In this document: piece after piece, positions 43,194-50,325 of the stretch
How positions within the stretch are numbered: the stretch's first letter is position 1
Layout of the letters: every line of letters starts with the position of its first letter
Assembly (NCBI GenBank): GCA_030247675.1
Contig: JAOTRX010000006.1
Span: forward strand, 276,170 to 340,169
From: Desulforhopalus sp.
GTDB taxonomy: Bacteria > Desulfobacterota > Desulfobulbia > Desulfobulbales > Desulfocapsaceae
DNA length: 64,000 bases
Reading direction: 5' to 3'
Notes under the pieces: model-generated
The model's input: the letters and a program-made list of their open reading frames with translations, nothing else
Database searches by the model: none
Told to the model about the DNA's origin: nothing
Position numbers and translations under genes: made by a program

Positions 43194-43245
43194 TAGCTGA
43201 GTTGAGCAGCTTGCTGCACAAACGAAGCTTATGCCTTTGTGGTAT
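43194..43245 (+). repeat. Dispersed hairpin repeat, copy 2a
   Basis: TAGCTGAGT, hairpin TGAGCAG-CTTG-CTGCACA (one mismatch), then AAGCTTATGCCTTTGTGGTAT. It is followed without gap by copy 2b, so the element occurs here as a tandem pair between the M16C peptidase and the scaffold gene. Confidence 0.7.
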
Positions 43246-43297
43246 TAGCTGAGTTGAGCAGTTGGTCTGTTCAAACCAAATTATACCTTTGCAGTGG
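43246..43297 (+). repeat. Dispersed hairpin repeat, copy 2b
   Basis: Tandem neighbour of copy 2a. Hairpin TTGAGCAG-TTGGT-CTGTTCAA (one G-T pair), then AAATTATACCTTTGCAGTGG. It ends three bases from the stop codon of the M16C peptidase. Confidence 0.7.
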
Positions 43298-43300
43298 AAA

Positions 43301-46216
43301 CTACAACTCAACAATACTGTCGAACAGCGATCCGGCAGCCTCGATTTTGCTCCTGTTGCCGATGATGGCGCGGTGGCTGCCTGCCGTCATGGCGGCAAAG
43401 GCCGGGGCAAAACTGCGCAGATCGGCAAGGGTCGTGGCGGTGATTTCGGTCAACCGCTGTTGTTTGAACTCGGGATCGATACCGTTCAGATAATCGTTTC
43501 TGGCGGTGGCCCCTTTGGCGGCGGCGCTCTGCAGCGGGTCAAAGTTGCCGTAGGTGCCGATGATCAATTGTTCGAGGACCTTATCCGGCAGATCGAGCCC
43601 GGCGACAACCGCTGGGACCGCGTTGTAGGCGTCGTAGGTTTTCTTTACCTGGGGGTCACGGTAGCTGACATAGGCGAGATTGCCGGTCAGTTGGCCGAAC
43701 TGGATAAAGCAGCCATAGGCCCCGCCCATCTGCCGCACGGTATTCCACAGATAATCCCGGGATAAATAGGTCTTCAGCACCTCGAAGTGGCCGTTATAGC
43801 CCTCGGAGTTTTTCAGGAGATTGCCGCCCTGGACGGCAAAGACCACCTCGGCGGAGGTAATAAAGGCCTCATGCGTCGCCAGCTGCGGGGCGGGTAGGGT
43901 ATAGCTGGCCAGCGGTGTGGCTGGGAGGGCATCGGTGATGCACCTGCCCAGCTGCATGAGGGGCCTGAGCTCTCGGCCGTCGGCGGTTGTCGCCAGAATG
44001 AGGTTGTTGCGGTTAAAGAGCAGGCCGGCGATCTGCTGCAGGGCGGCGAGAAAGGTCTCCTCCTTCGCCTCGTAGTTGACGGCCAGGTCCTTTAATGCCA
44101 GGTAAGCGGTGACGCCACTGACCAGTTCGTTGTACAGGCCGGCAGTGCTCAGATGGGCGAAGACCCGGGTGGAGGGAAGGTTATAGCCCTCGCTGTGGGC
44201 GGAATGCTCGGCCCAGGCGAACTCCCGGCCGACGATCTCGCGTATCCGAGCCCGGTCGGCAAAGGATACCGAGGCGAAGACCTCGGCGAGGAGGTTCAAT
44301 GCCTGATCCAGGTAATCCGGCAGACATTTCAGATGCAGCCAGAAGACCGGCCTGGTCGAACCGGGTTGCCGGCGGTTGGTATAAGTGGTCAGGGTGTGGG
44401 AAAAGGCACCGGTGCAGGTGGCGATTTCTTTGGCGAACTGTTGGTAGCTGAGGCGCTTGGTGCCGATCTCGGTAGCGATAGTGCCAAAGAGGTCAAGAAG
44501 CGGCAGGAGCTGCGGCGGCAGGCAGGAAAAATCAAAACCGACATCGAGGTAGGTGATGTGGTTGGTGGCCAGTTCGCTGACCAGCACCTGCTGGCCGAAC
44601 ATCTCCGTCGGCATGGCTTTTGGAAAATCGACCCCGGTTCCCAGGTCGCTGAGTGAGAGTTGCGGCAGAAGGGAAAGTGTTGCCAGGCTGTTCGGTTCGA
44701 GCTGTTCTTCAAGTAGCTCCCGCGTTCTGTTGATCCGGGCGCTTCTCTCCGCCTCGGACAGGGTGGCATCGTGGGCGGCGAGACGTGCCTGTTCCTCGGT
44801 CTGGGAGCGCTTTTGCTTTTCCGGGTCGGGGCTCAGGGTAACAACGACCGTCGCCTGATTGTCGAGGAGATAGTGTTTGATCAGCTCTTCAAAGTAGCCC
44901 TCGTTCAAGGCCTTGCGACGCAGGGTGGCTATCAGTTCTTCGCTGGTCAGGTTTTCGATGGGGTCAGTGCCGTAGCGGAGGCCGAGCATCGCCTTGCTGA
45001 GGAGGTCGAGGCCCCGCTGGGCCTTGCTGGCATCTTCCCGCAGACTGAATTCGAACTTGTTCAGTTCCGCCAGCACCAGATCGTGATCAAGCCCTTCCTC
45101 CACCATTTTCTCCAGGGTGGTTTTGTAGAGACTGAGGAAGGTATCGCGGTGCCCTGCCTCACTGCCGACAAGATAGGTGATCATCAGGGTTTTGCTCGAT
45201 GAATTGGCCATGAAGAAGCCACCGAAATCCTTGCACAGACCGCTGGAGACAATGGCATTTTTCAGGGGTGAGCCGTCGGAGTTGAAGAGGATGTTGGCGA
45301 TGATCTGAAAGGCGGTATTCTCCTGCCGCATGGCGATTGTCGCCACGTTGGTGCCGACGGCAAGAAAGGTCTTGGCCTCGGTTTCGCCGCTGTCGACGGC
45401 GTAGCTTTCGCTTATGTACACCGGTTCCGTCGGCGAGTCGCCCTGGGTGATCATGGCCTTTTTGCCCGCCGCATAAGCGGATAAAAACCGGTCCTGGAGA
45501 AAATGCAATTCGTCCAGCAAAGGGGCATCGCCATAGAGGAGGAAGAAGCCGTTGCTCGGGTGATAGTGGTCCTTGTGGAATTGGCAGAACTGCTCGAAGG
45601 TCAGGTCGGGGATGTTTTTTGGATCGCCGCCGGATTCGTGGGCGTAGGTTGATCCGGGCATGAGGCCGCCAAAGATATTATGGAAGATATGGCGGATGGG
45701 GTCGGAGAAGGCCCCCTTCATCTCGTTGTAGACGACTCCCTGAAATTCGAGCGGGCTTTCCGGGCCTTCCTGGTGATAGTGCCAGCCTTCCTGCTCGAAG
45801 GTGCTTTTAGCCAGCAGCGGATTGAAGACCACATCGCAATAGACATCCATGATGTTGAAATATTCTTTCAGGTTGCGGGTGGCAAAAGGGTAGTAGGTGA
45901 TGTCGGCGCCGGTCATGGCATTGAGAAAGGTGGTCAGCCCGCCCTTGTTGATCTCGCCGAAGACGTCCTTGACCGGATATTTTTTTGAGCCCATGAGTAC
46001 CGAGTGCTCAAGGATATGCGCCACCCCGGTGGAGTCGGTGGGGACGGTGTTGAAGGCGACGGTGAAGGTCTTGTTGGTGTCGCTGTTTTTGATTGCCAGG
46101 AGCGGGCATTTCAGAAGCTCATGCTCAAAGAGGTAGACGTCCGAGTTGATTTCTTTGAGGAAGGTATGGGTCTTGAGGAAAAAGCCGGCATAGGTGGAAC
46201 CTTGGCTGAAAGTCAT
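43301..46216 (-). CDS. M16C zinc peptidase (presequence-protease-like)
   Basis: 971 residues. Inverted zinc motif HILEH (H67, E70, H71) with the third ligand E165 in VVYNEMKGAF, the M16 spacing. FGEINKGGLTTFLNAMT and the single-chain length of about 970 match the M16C branch (PreP/Cym1), two half-enzymes joined by a helical hairpin linker (about 480-560). These enzymes degrade short unstructured peptides inside a closed chamber. No signal peptide, so cytoplasmic peptide clearance is expected. Repeat copies flank both ends of the gene. Confidence 0.93.
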   Translation of the reverse strand: MTFSQGSTYAGFFLKTHTFLKEINSDVYLFEHELLKCPLLAIKNSDTNKTFTVAFNTVPTDSTGVAHILEHSVLMGSKKYPVKDVFGEINKGGLTTFLNAMTGADITYYPFATRNLKEYFNIMDVYCDVVFNPLLAKSTFEQEGWHYHQEGPESPLEFQGVVYNEMKGAFSDPIRHIFHNIFGGLMPGSTYAHESGGDPKNIPDLTFEQFCQFHKDHYHPSNGFFLLYGDAPLLDELHFLQDRFLSAYAAGKKAMITQGDSPTEPVYISESYAVDSGETEAKTFLAVGTNVATIAMRQENTAFQIIANILFNSDGSPLKNAIVSSGLCKDFGGFFMANSSSKTLMITYLVGSEAGHRDTFLSLYKTTLEKMVEEGLDHDLVLAELNKFEFSLREDASKAQRGLDLLSKAMLGLRYGTDPIENLTSEELIATLRRKALNEGYFEELIKHYLLDNQATVVVTLSPDPEKQKRSQTEEQARLAAHDATLSEAERSARINRTRELLEEQLEPNSLATLSLLPQLSLSDLGTGVDFPKAMPTEMFGQQVLVSELATNHITYLDVGFDFSCLPPQLLPLLDLFGTIATEIGTKRLSYQQFAKEIATCTGAFSHTLTTYTNRRQPGSTRPVFWLHLKCLPDYLDQALNLLAEVFASVSFADRARIREIVGREFAWAEHSAHSEGYNLPSTRVFAHLSTAGLYNELVSGVTAYLALKDLAVNYEAKEETFLAALQQIAGLLFNRNNLILATTADGRELRPLMQLGRCITDALPATPLASYTLPAPQLATHEAFITSAEVVFAVQGGNLLKNSEGYNGHFEVLKTYLSRDYLWNTVRQMGGAYGCFIQFGQLTGNLAYVSYRDPQVKKTYDAYNAVPAVVAGLDLPDKVLEQLIIGTYGNFDPLQSAAAKGATARNDYLNGIDPEFKQQRLTEITATTLADLRSFAPAFAAMTAGSHRAIIGNRSKIEAAGSLFDSIVEL

Positions 46217-46252
46217 TGTGCGTCCTTGTAGGAGGTGATATTTGTAATGTTA

Positions 46253-46305
46253 TAGCTGAATTGAGCAACTTGTTTGCTCATACAAAACTTATGCCCTCGC
46301 GGTAA
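46253..46305 (+). repeat. Dispersed hairpin repeat, copy 3
   Basis: TAGCTGAAT, hairpin TGAGCAA-CTTGT-TTGCTCA (7-bp perfect stem with a compensatory G-C to A-T change relative to copy 1), then AAACTTATGCCCTCGCGGTAA. Its right end overlaps the last codons and TAA of dtd. Confidence 0.7.
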
Positions 46306-46756
46306 CAAAGGTTTTCTCCGAATCGAGGAGAAGGGTGACCGGGCCGTCATTCACCAGGCTCACCGCCATATCGGCGGCGAAGGTGCCGGTGGCCACGCCT
46401 ATCCCCCGCTGTCGCACCTCTCTAACAAATTGATTGTAGAGAGGTTCGGCGATCTCCGGAGGGGCGGCCATGGAAAATCCCGGTCGTCTACCCTTGCTGC
46501 AATCGCCGTAGAGCGTGAACTGCGAGACGATAAGCATTTCGCCGCGGTTGTCCGCAAGGGAGATATTCATTTTTCCTGCCGCATCGGCAAAAATCCGCAG
46601 ATGCATGATTTTATCGACTAGCCAGAGGAGGTCATCGGCGGTGTCGCCGCTGCGGATGCCGAGAAGAACCACCAGACCCCGGCCAATGGCGGCAGTGGCC
46701 GCACCGTTTATTTCGACCCCAGCCCGGCTGACCCGTTGCACTACCGCCCGCATCAT
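46289..46756 (-). CDS. dtd: D-aminoacyl-tRNA deacylase
   Basis: 155 residues from ATG 46756, with AGGAGAA upstream. MRAVVQRVSRAGVEING is the family start. The substrate pocket motifs SQFTLYGD and NDGPVT are intact. It hydrolyses D-amino acids (and mischarged glycine) from tRNA in the cytoplasm, using a chirality-selecting pocket. The final residues T-A-R-A and the stop are supplied by dispersed repeat copy 3, which suggests the repeat arrived at the gene end. Confidence 0.96.
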   Translation of the reverse strand: MMRAVVQRVSRAGVEINGAATAAIGRGLVVLLGIRSGDTADDLLWLVDKIMHLRIFADAAGKMNISLADNRGEMLIVSQFTLYGDCSKGRRPGFSMAAPPEIAEPLYNQFVREVRQRGIGVATGTFAADMAVSLVNDGPVTLLLDSEKTFVTARA

Positions 46757-46873
46757 TTCTCCTCTTTCCAGAAGGCTTTTATAAAAGGCCGTTTGCGGCG
46801 ACCATTGTTGAAATGATTTTGGCGACGGTGGAAGCGGAGAGATTTCCCGCCTGCACAGTCACGAAGAATTCAT

Positions 46874-46902
46874 TTCATTTGAAGGTAGTCAAATGGTATA
46901 GT
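46874..46902 (+). promoter_or_regulatory. Extended -10 promoter for the Roadblock gene
   Basis: TGGTATAGT (46894-46902) is a good extended -10. The -35 TTCATT (46874-46879) is weak but correctly spaced (17 bases). Start of transcription near 46909. Confidence 0.45.
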
Positions 46903-46962
46903 GATTTCAACGGGTATTTGCAGCGGGTGATTTGAAAAGTCCACGTTCATACGGAAAAACCA

Positions 46963-47358
46963 ATGATCAAACAACTTCAGAATCTTTTAAGCCAGATGTC
47001 GAAAGAGTTGCCGGGAATTTTAGCGGCAGCGGTGGTTACAGTTGAGGATGGAATGTCCATTGCAGAGGTCCGGCGGCGGGAGGATATTGATACTGCTTCC
47101 GCCGCTGCCTATCTGGCCTCTATAGTAAAATCAAATGCCAAGGCGCTCAAGCTGTTGGCCGATGATGAAGAACTCGAGGATATCCTGATCACTACCCGCC
47201 AGTATCATTTTATTATCAGGCATGTTGATGACCAGCCATTCTTCATCTTTGTCATGACCTCCAAGGAGGAATGGCTAGGCAAGGCACGGCTGCTGATCAA
47301 AAAATACGAGACACAATTCAGCAGATTTGCGGTGTATTTCCTGAAGAACTATCAGTAG
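46963..47358 (+). CDS. Stand-alone Roadblock/LC7 domain protein
   Basis: 131 residues. One Roadblock/LC7 fold: a helix (LQNLLSQMSKELPGILAAAV), strands VVTVEDGMSIAEV and DILITTRQYHFIIRHV, the long helix TASAAAYLASIVKSNAKALK, and FFIFVMTSK. Bacterial Roadblock proteins act as partners of small GTPases (MglB of MglA) or as regulators in signalling. No MglA-type GTPase gene is in the window. It converges with a REC-DUF4388-Roadblock gene 55 bases away, so the two Roadblock proteins may pair with each other; that is inference. Confidence 0.85.
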   Translation: MIKQLQNLLSQMSKELPGILAAAVVTVEDGMSIAEVRRREDIDTASAAAYLASIVKSNAKALKLLADDEELEDILITTRQYHFIIRHVDDQPFFIFVMTSKEEWLGKARLLIKKYETQFSRFAVYFLKNYQ

Positions 47359-47413
47359 CCGGGGCCTTGCATGGTGCCGGACATGACCCGCCGGCAGGGG
47401 ACTCCAGGGCTTC

Positions 47414-48655
47414 TTAAAGGGATGCAGCTTCCTTTATTTTGCTGGCATTTTTCTTGATGCTCATGCGGATCCAGCCGAGATTGGTTTCCTGATCGGCAAC
47501 GATTACCAGAAAGGCGTCTTCGCCTACCGGGGCGAACATTACCGGCCCGTTACTAAATTCGAACATGGTCATGCGGAGGTCGCCCTGACCGAGTTGGGTC
47601 CCCATCGACTCTGCCGAGCCAAAGCCTGAAGAGGCAATTGCTCCGATCATTTCCGCATCGATTCCGGTGCGGGCGAGACTGTCCAGGAGAAAGCCATCGC
47701 GGCCTACTACGCAGGCGGTATGGACCCCCTCTATACTGGTGAACTCGGCTAATATTTTCTGAATTGCGGTCATCTCAAACTCCTCTGTAAACGTTGATTG
47801 TTGGCTGGTTGATAGGTTTTCCGTAGGCTCCTCTTCCGGAATCTCTTCTAGCGGTAGTTCCTCTTCTTCGGCAGGTGAGTCCGGGGTGGCCGGAGTGCTT
47901 TCTTGCGGTTCGGGTATGTCGACAATGCTCTCTAGAGAAGACAAGTCATCTTCTTCAACCGAAAGATCTTCCAGAGTAGCGGCTTTTTCGTCGTTTTTTA
48001 CTGCCGTTTCAAAGAGCAGTGCCTCAATGCTCTTCTTGATGCTCACCACGGGCGGCTGGACCCCCCTGATGTTCTGCAGGGAGCCGCCGTTGAAGCCAAG
48101 GATGGTGAAGAAGGCATCTTCGCCGCTCTCTTTGCCGCACATGGCATGCACCACCTCTCCGTCCTTGAAAAAAATCATTCCTTCCAGATTACCGGTTGTC
48201 ACCTTCAGGGCCGCTGTTGCCCTGGAGAGCCCGTTAAACTGGACAATGTCTATCAGGTCGACGCCGTCAACAGTTCCCTGGAAGCCCTCATTGGCCCCGA
48301 GAAGGTCTTCAACGATAGTTCTGACCACCTTGATATCGAAGGGCTTCTCAATGTAGCGCAGGCTGCCGCTCATCATCGCCTTGTTCTCGTAGGCGCTCGA
48401 CGGATAGGCCGTCATGATAATAACACCGGTTCCGGGGAAGCGGTTGTTAATCTCTATCAACAGGTCGAGACCGTTCATTCCTGGCATGTTGATGTCGGTG
48501 ATGACCAGATTGACTGCCGTGTCTTTCAGTACCACCAGGGCCTCTTCTGCGGACTTTGCCGCGAGTATCTCAACGTTGTTCATGCCTTTGTTGAGATTTC
48601 TCTGGAGCATCCACAGCATATCCTCTTCGTCGTCAACAACCAGAACTCTTTTCAT
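47414..48655 (-). CDS. Response regulator with REC, DUF4388 and Roadblock domains
   Basis: 413 residues. Receiver domain 1-118 with phospho-acceptor D54 (VITDINMPG) and the DDE pocket (VVDDEED). DUF4388/PATAN-type domain at about 123-225 (GFQGTVDGVDLIDIVQFNGL, GMIFFKDGEVVHAMCGKESG). A long acidic Glu/Pro linker spans about 228-295. Roadblock/LC7 domain at 300-405 (QKILAEFTSIEGVHTACVVG). No DNA-binding domain, so output is through protein contact. It lies downstream of an NtrC-type activator and its kinase and has a sigma-54 promoter with upstream dyads. The ribosome site near ATG 48655 is weak. Confidence 0.9.
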   Translation of the reverse strand: MKRVLVVDDEEDMLWMLQRNLNKGMNNVEILAAKSAEEALVVLKDTAVNLVITDINMPGMNGLDLLIEINNRFPGTGVIIMTAYPSSAYENKAMMSGSLRYIEKPFDIKVVRTIVEDLLGANEGFQGTVDGVDLIDIVQFNGLSRATAALKVTTGNLEGMIFFKDGEVVHAMCGKESGEDAFFTILGFNGGSLQNIRGVQPPVVSIKKSIEALLFETAVKNDEKAATLEDLSVEEDDLSSLESIVDIPEPQESTPATPDSPAEEEELPLEEIPEEEPTENLSTSQQSTFTEEFEMTAIQKILAEFTSIEGVHTACVVGRDGFLLDSLARTGIDAEMIGAIASSGFGSAESMGTQLGQGDLRMTMFEFSNGPVMFAPVGEDAFLVIVADQETNLGWIRMSIKKNASKIKEAASL

Positions 48656-48728
48656 AATCTCACCGGGTTTTTTGTGTCCTGTTTTTCACAGGTAGTCGAT
48701 CCTCTGGAGTCGTTTGCGTTCTTGTATC

Positions 48729-48749
48729 TCCGGACAGTTTTCGTCCGGA
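48729..48749. promoter_or_regulatory. Leader hairpin or operator at the transcription start
   Basis: TCCGGAC, seven-base loop, GTCCGGA: a perfect 7-bp inverted repeat at the predicted first bases of the sigma-54 transcript for the 47414-48655 gene. It could stabilise the mRNA 5' end or bind a repressor. Confidence 0.45.
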
Positions 48750-48762
48750 CACCGGGCATATT

Positions 48763-48777
48763 GCAAAAGGAGTTCCA
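48763..48777 (-). promoter_or_regulatory. Sigma-54 promoter for the REC-DUF4388-Roadblock gene
   Basis: Minus strand TGGAACTCCTTTTGC matches the sigma-54 pattern TGGCAC-N5-TTGC, with GG and GC at the exact spacing and one mismatch (C to A). Predicted start of transcription is about 48751. An AT-rich stretch (48783-48825), suited to DNA bending, separates it from the upstream dyads. Confidence 0.7.
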
Positions 48778-48852
48778 TCTGTTCAATGTTAATTAATATG
48801 CTGAATATATTTGGAAATATCAAGGCATGGGGGAGGGTGGGATGGGCGAGAT

Positions 48853-48889
48853 TGGCCAGATTCTGGCCAGTTGGTCAGGATCTGGCCAA
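48853..48889. promoter_or_regulatory. Two tandem activator dyads (enhancer-like)
   Basis: Site 1 is the perfect dyad TGGCCAGA-T-TCTGGCCA (48853-48869, centre 48861). Site 2 is TTGGTCAGG-A-TCTGGCCAA (48871-48889, centre 48880), 7 of 9 positions symmetric. The centres are 19 bases apart and about 110 and 130 bases upstream of the predicted transcription start, classic for NtrC-type activators. The adjacent NtrC-type regulator is the obvious candidate binder. The rest of the 365-base gap has no gene. Confidence 0.65.
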
Positions 48890-49020
48890 TCACTTCGCCG
48901 CTGCATCAGCCGGTACCTGCACCTGCTGCGCCATGCGGCTCCTCATCGTTCTCACATGTACCGTCGCGGTGCTGCCGGCTCAGCCTGCAGCTTAGGCCCC
49001 ATCTTCAGGTAGAAATGGAA

Positions 49021-50322
49021 CTACAGGTTATCGCGCAGAGTGGTCCGGGAAATACCGAGAATCTTAGCCGCCTTCGATTTGTTGTTGTTGACGGCATTGA
49101 GTACCTTCTTGATATACTGCTGTTCCATCTCCTTGAGGCTGATCAAGGATTCTTTCTTGCCGCAGCCGGAGGGGGTATCAGGATTGAGTCCAGACATGGT
49201 CAGCCAGCCGTTCTGGGTGAAGATGACCTCCCGCTCAATGAGATTACGCAGCTCTCTGATGTTGCCCTGCCAGTCGTGGCGGAGGAGTTTGCCGCGAGCC
49301 TCGGGGGTGAAGCCCTGAATATTCTTTTTCAGCTCCCGTTGCAGCTGATGGAGAAAAAAGTCGGCGAGAAGGAGGACATCCTCGCCGCGATTGCGGAGCG
49401 GCGGCAGAGAAATGGGCAAGACGTTCAGCCGGTAATAGAGGTCCTCGCGAAAGCCTCCCCGGTCTATCTGCTCCTCAATGTCGGCATTGGTGGCGGCAAT
49501 GATGCGGATCTTCACCTGGATATCCTTCCGTCCACCGACCCGCCGGAAGGTTGATTCCTCAATGAGCCGGAGCAGCTTTGGTTGGAGATCGATGGGCAGA
49601 TTGCCTATTTCATCGAGAAACAGGGTGCCGCCGCTGGCGACCTCGACCAGACCCTTCTTGTCGCTACGGGCATCGGTAAAAGCCCCCTTGTCATAGCCGA
49701 AGAGTTCCGATTCCATCAGGTTCGACGAGAGGGTGCCGCAGTCAACCTTGACAAAGACCCCGTTCTGGCCGGTACGGCTTTCGTGGATGGCCCGGGCCAC
49801 CAGCTCCTTGCCTGTGCCGGTTTCGCCGGTAATGAGGACGGCTGCCTCGACCTGGGCGGCCATGCGGATGGCCTCCTTCACCCGGGTCATTGGCGGACTG
49901 TTGCCGATGATGGAGGTGACACCGACAGCCTGGTGGAGGAGGCTGGCCGTTCTGCGCATCAGCCGGGCGTGGAGGATTCTCCCCAGTATTGCCTTGAATT
50001 CGATGATATCAAAGGGCTTGACGATATAATCGATGGCGCCGGCCCGCAGGGACTGGACGGCGGTTTTGGCATCGTTGAGGCCGGTGAGCATGACGATATC
50101 GATATCATCGCCAATCTCCTTGATCGTGCCGATAAGGTCGATACCGCTGCCGTCGGGCAGGCCGATGTCGAGAAACACCAGATCGACAATCGCCGAACGG
50201 AGCATATCCAGGGCGTCGGCGCCATTGGCGGCGGTGGTTACCCGGTGGCCCTGTTTTTCGACAATCTTTGCCAGGGAAAAGCGCAGGTCTTCCTGGTCAT
50301 CGACAATGAGCACCGCGCCCAT
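49021..50322 (-). CDS. NtrC-type sigma-54-dependent response regulator
   Basis: 433 residues. Receiver domain 1-120 with D52 (FLDIGLPDG). AAA+ domain 135-365: Walker A GETGTGKE (166-173), sigma-54 contact loop GAFTDA (213-218), Walker B GGTLFLDEIG (231-240), and the arginine-finger region FREDLYYRLNVLPI. Fis-type helix-turn-helix at the C-terminus (KSKAAKILGISRTTLRDNL), ending unusually close to the recognition helix. The loop has Asp where GAFTGA has Gly, a natural variant. It starts three bases after the kinase gene and must be its partner. Confidence 0.94.
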   Translation of the reverse strand: MGAVLIVDDQEDLRFSLAKIVEKQGHRVTTAANGADALDMLRSAIVDLVFLDIGLPDGSGIDLIGTIKEIGDDIDIVMLTGLNDAKTAVQSLRAGAIDYIVKPFDIIEFKAILGRILHARLMRRTASLLHQAVGVTSIIGNSPPMTRVKEAIRMAAQVEAAVLITGETGTGKELVARAIHESRTGQNGVFVKVDCGTLSSNLMESELFGYDKGAFTDARSDKKGLVEVASGGTLFLDEIGNLPIDLQPKLLRLIEESTFRRVGGRKDIQVKIRIIAATNADIEEQIDRGGFREDLYYRLNVLPISLPPLRNRGEDVLLLADFFLHQLQRELKKNIQGFTPEARGKLLRHDWQGNIRELRNLIEREVIFTQNGWLTMSGLNPDTPSGCGKKESLISLKEMEQQYIKKVLNAVNNNKSKAAKILGISRTTLRDNL

Positions 50323-50325
50323 CGG

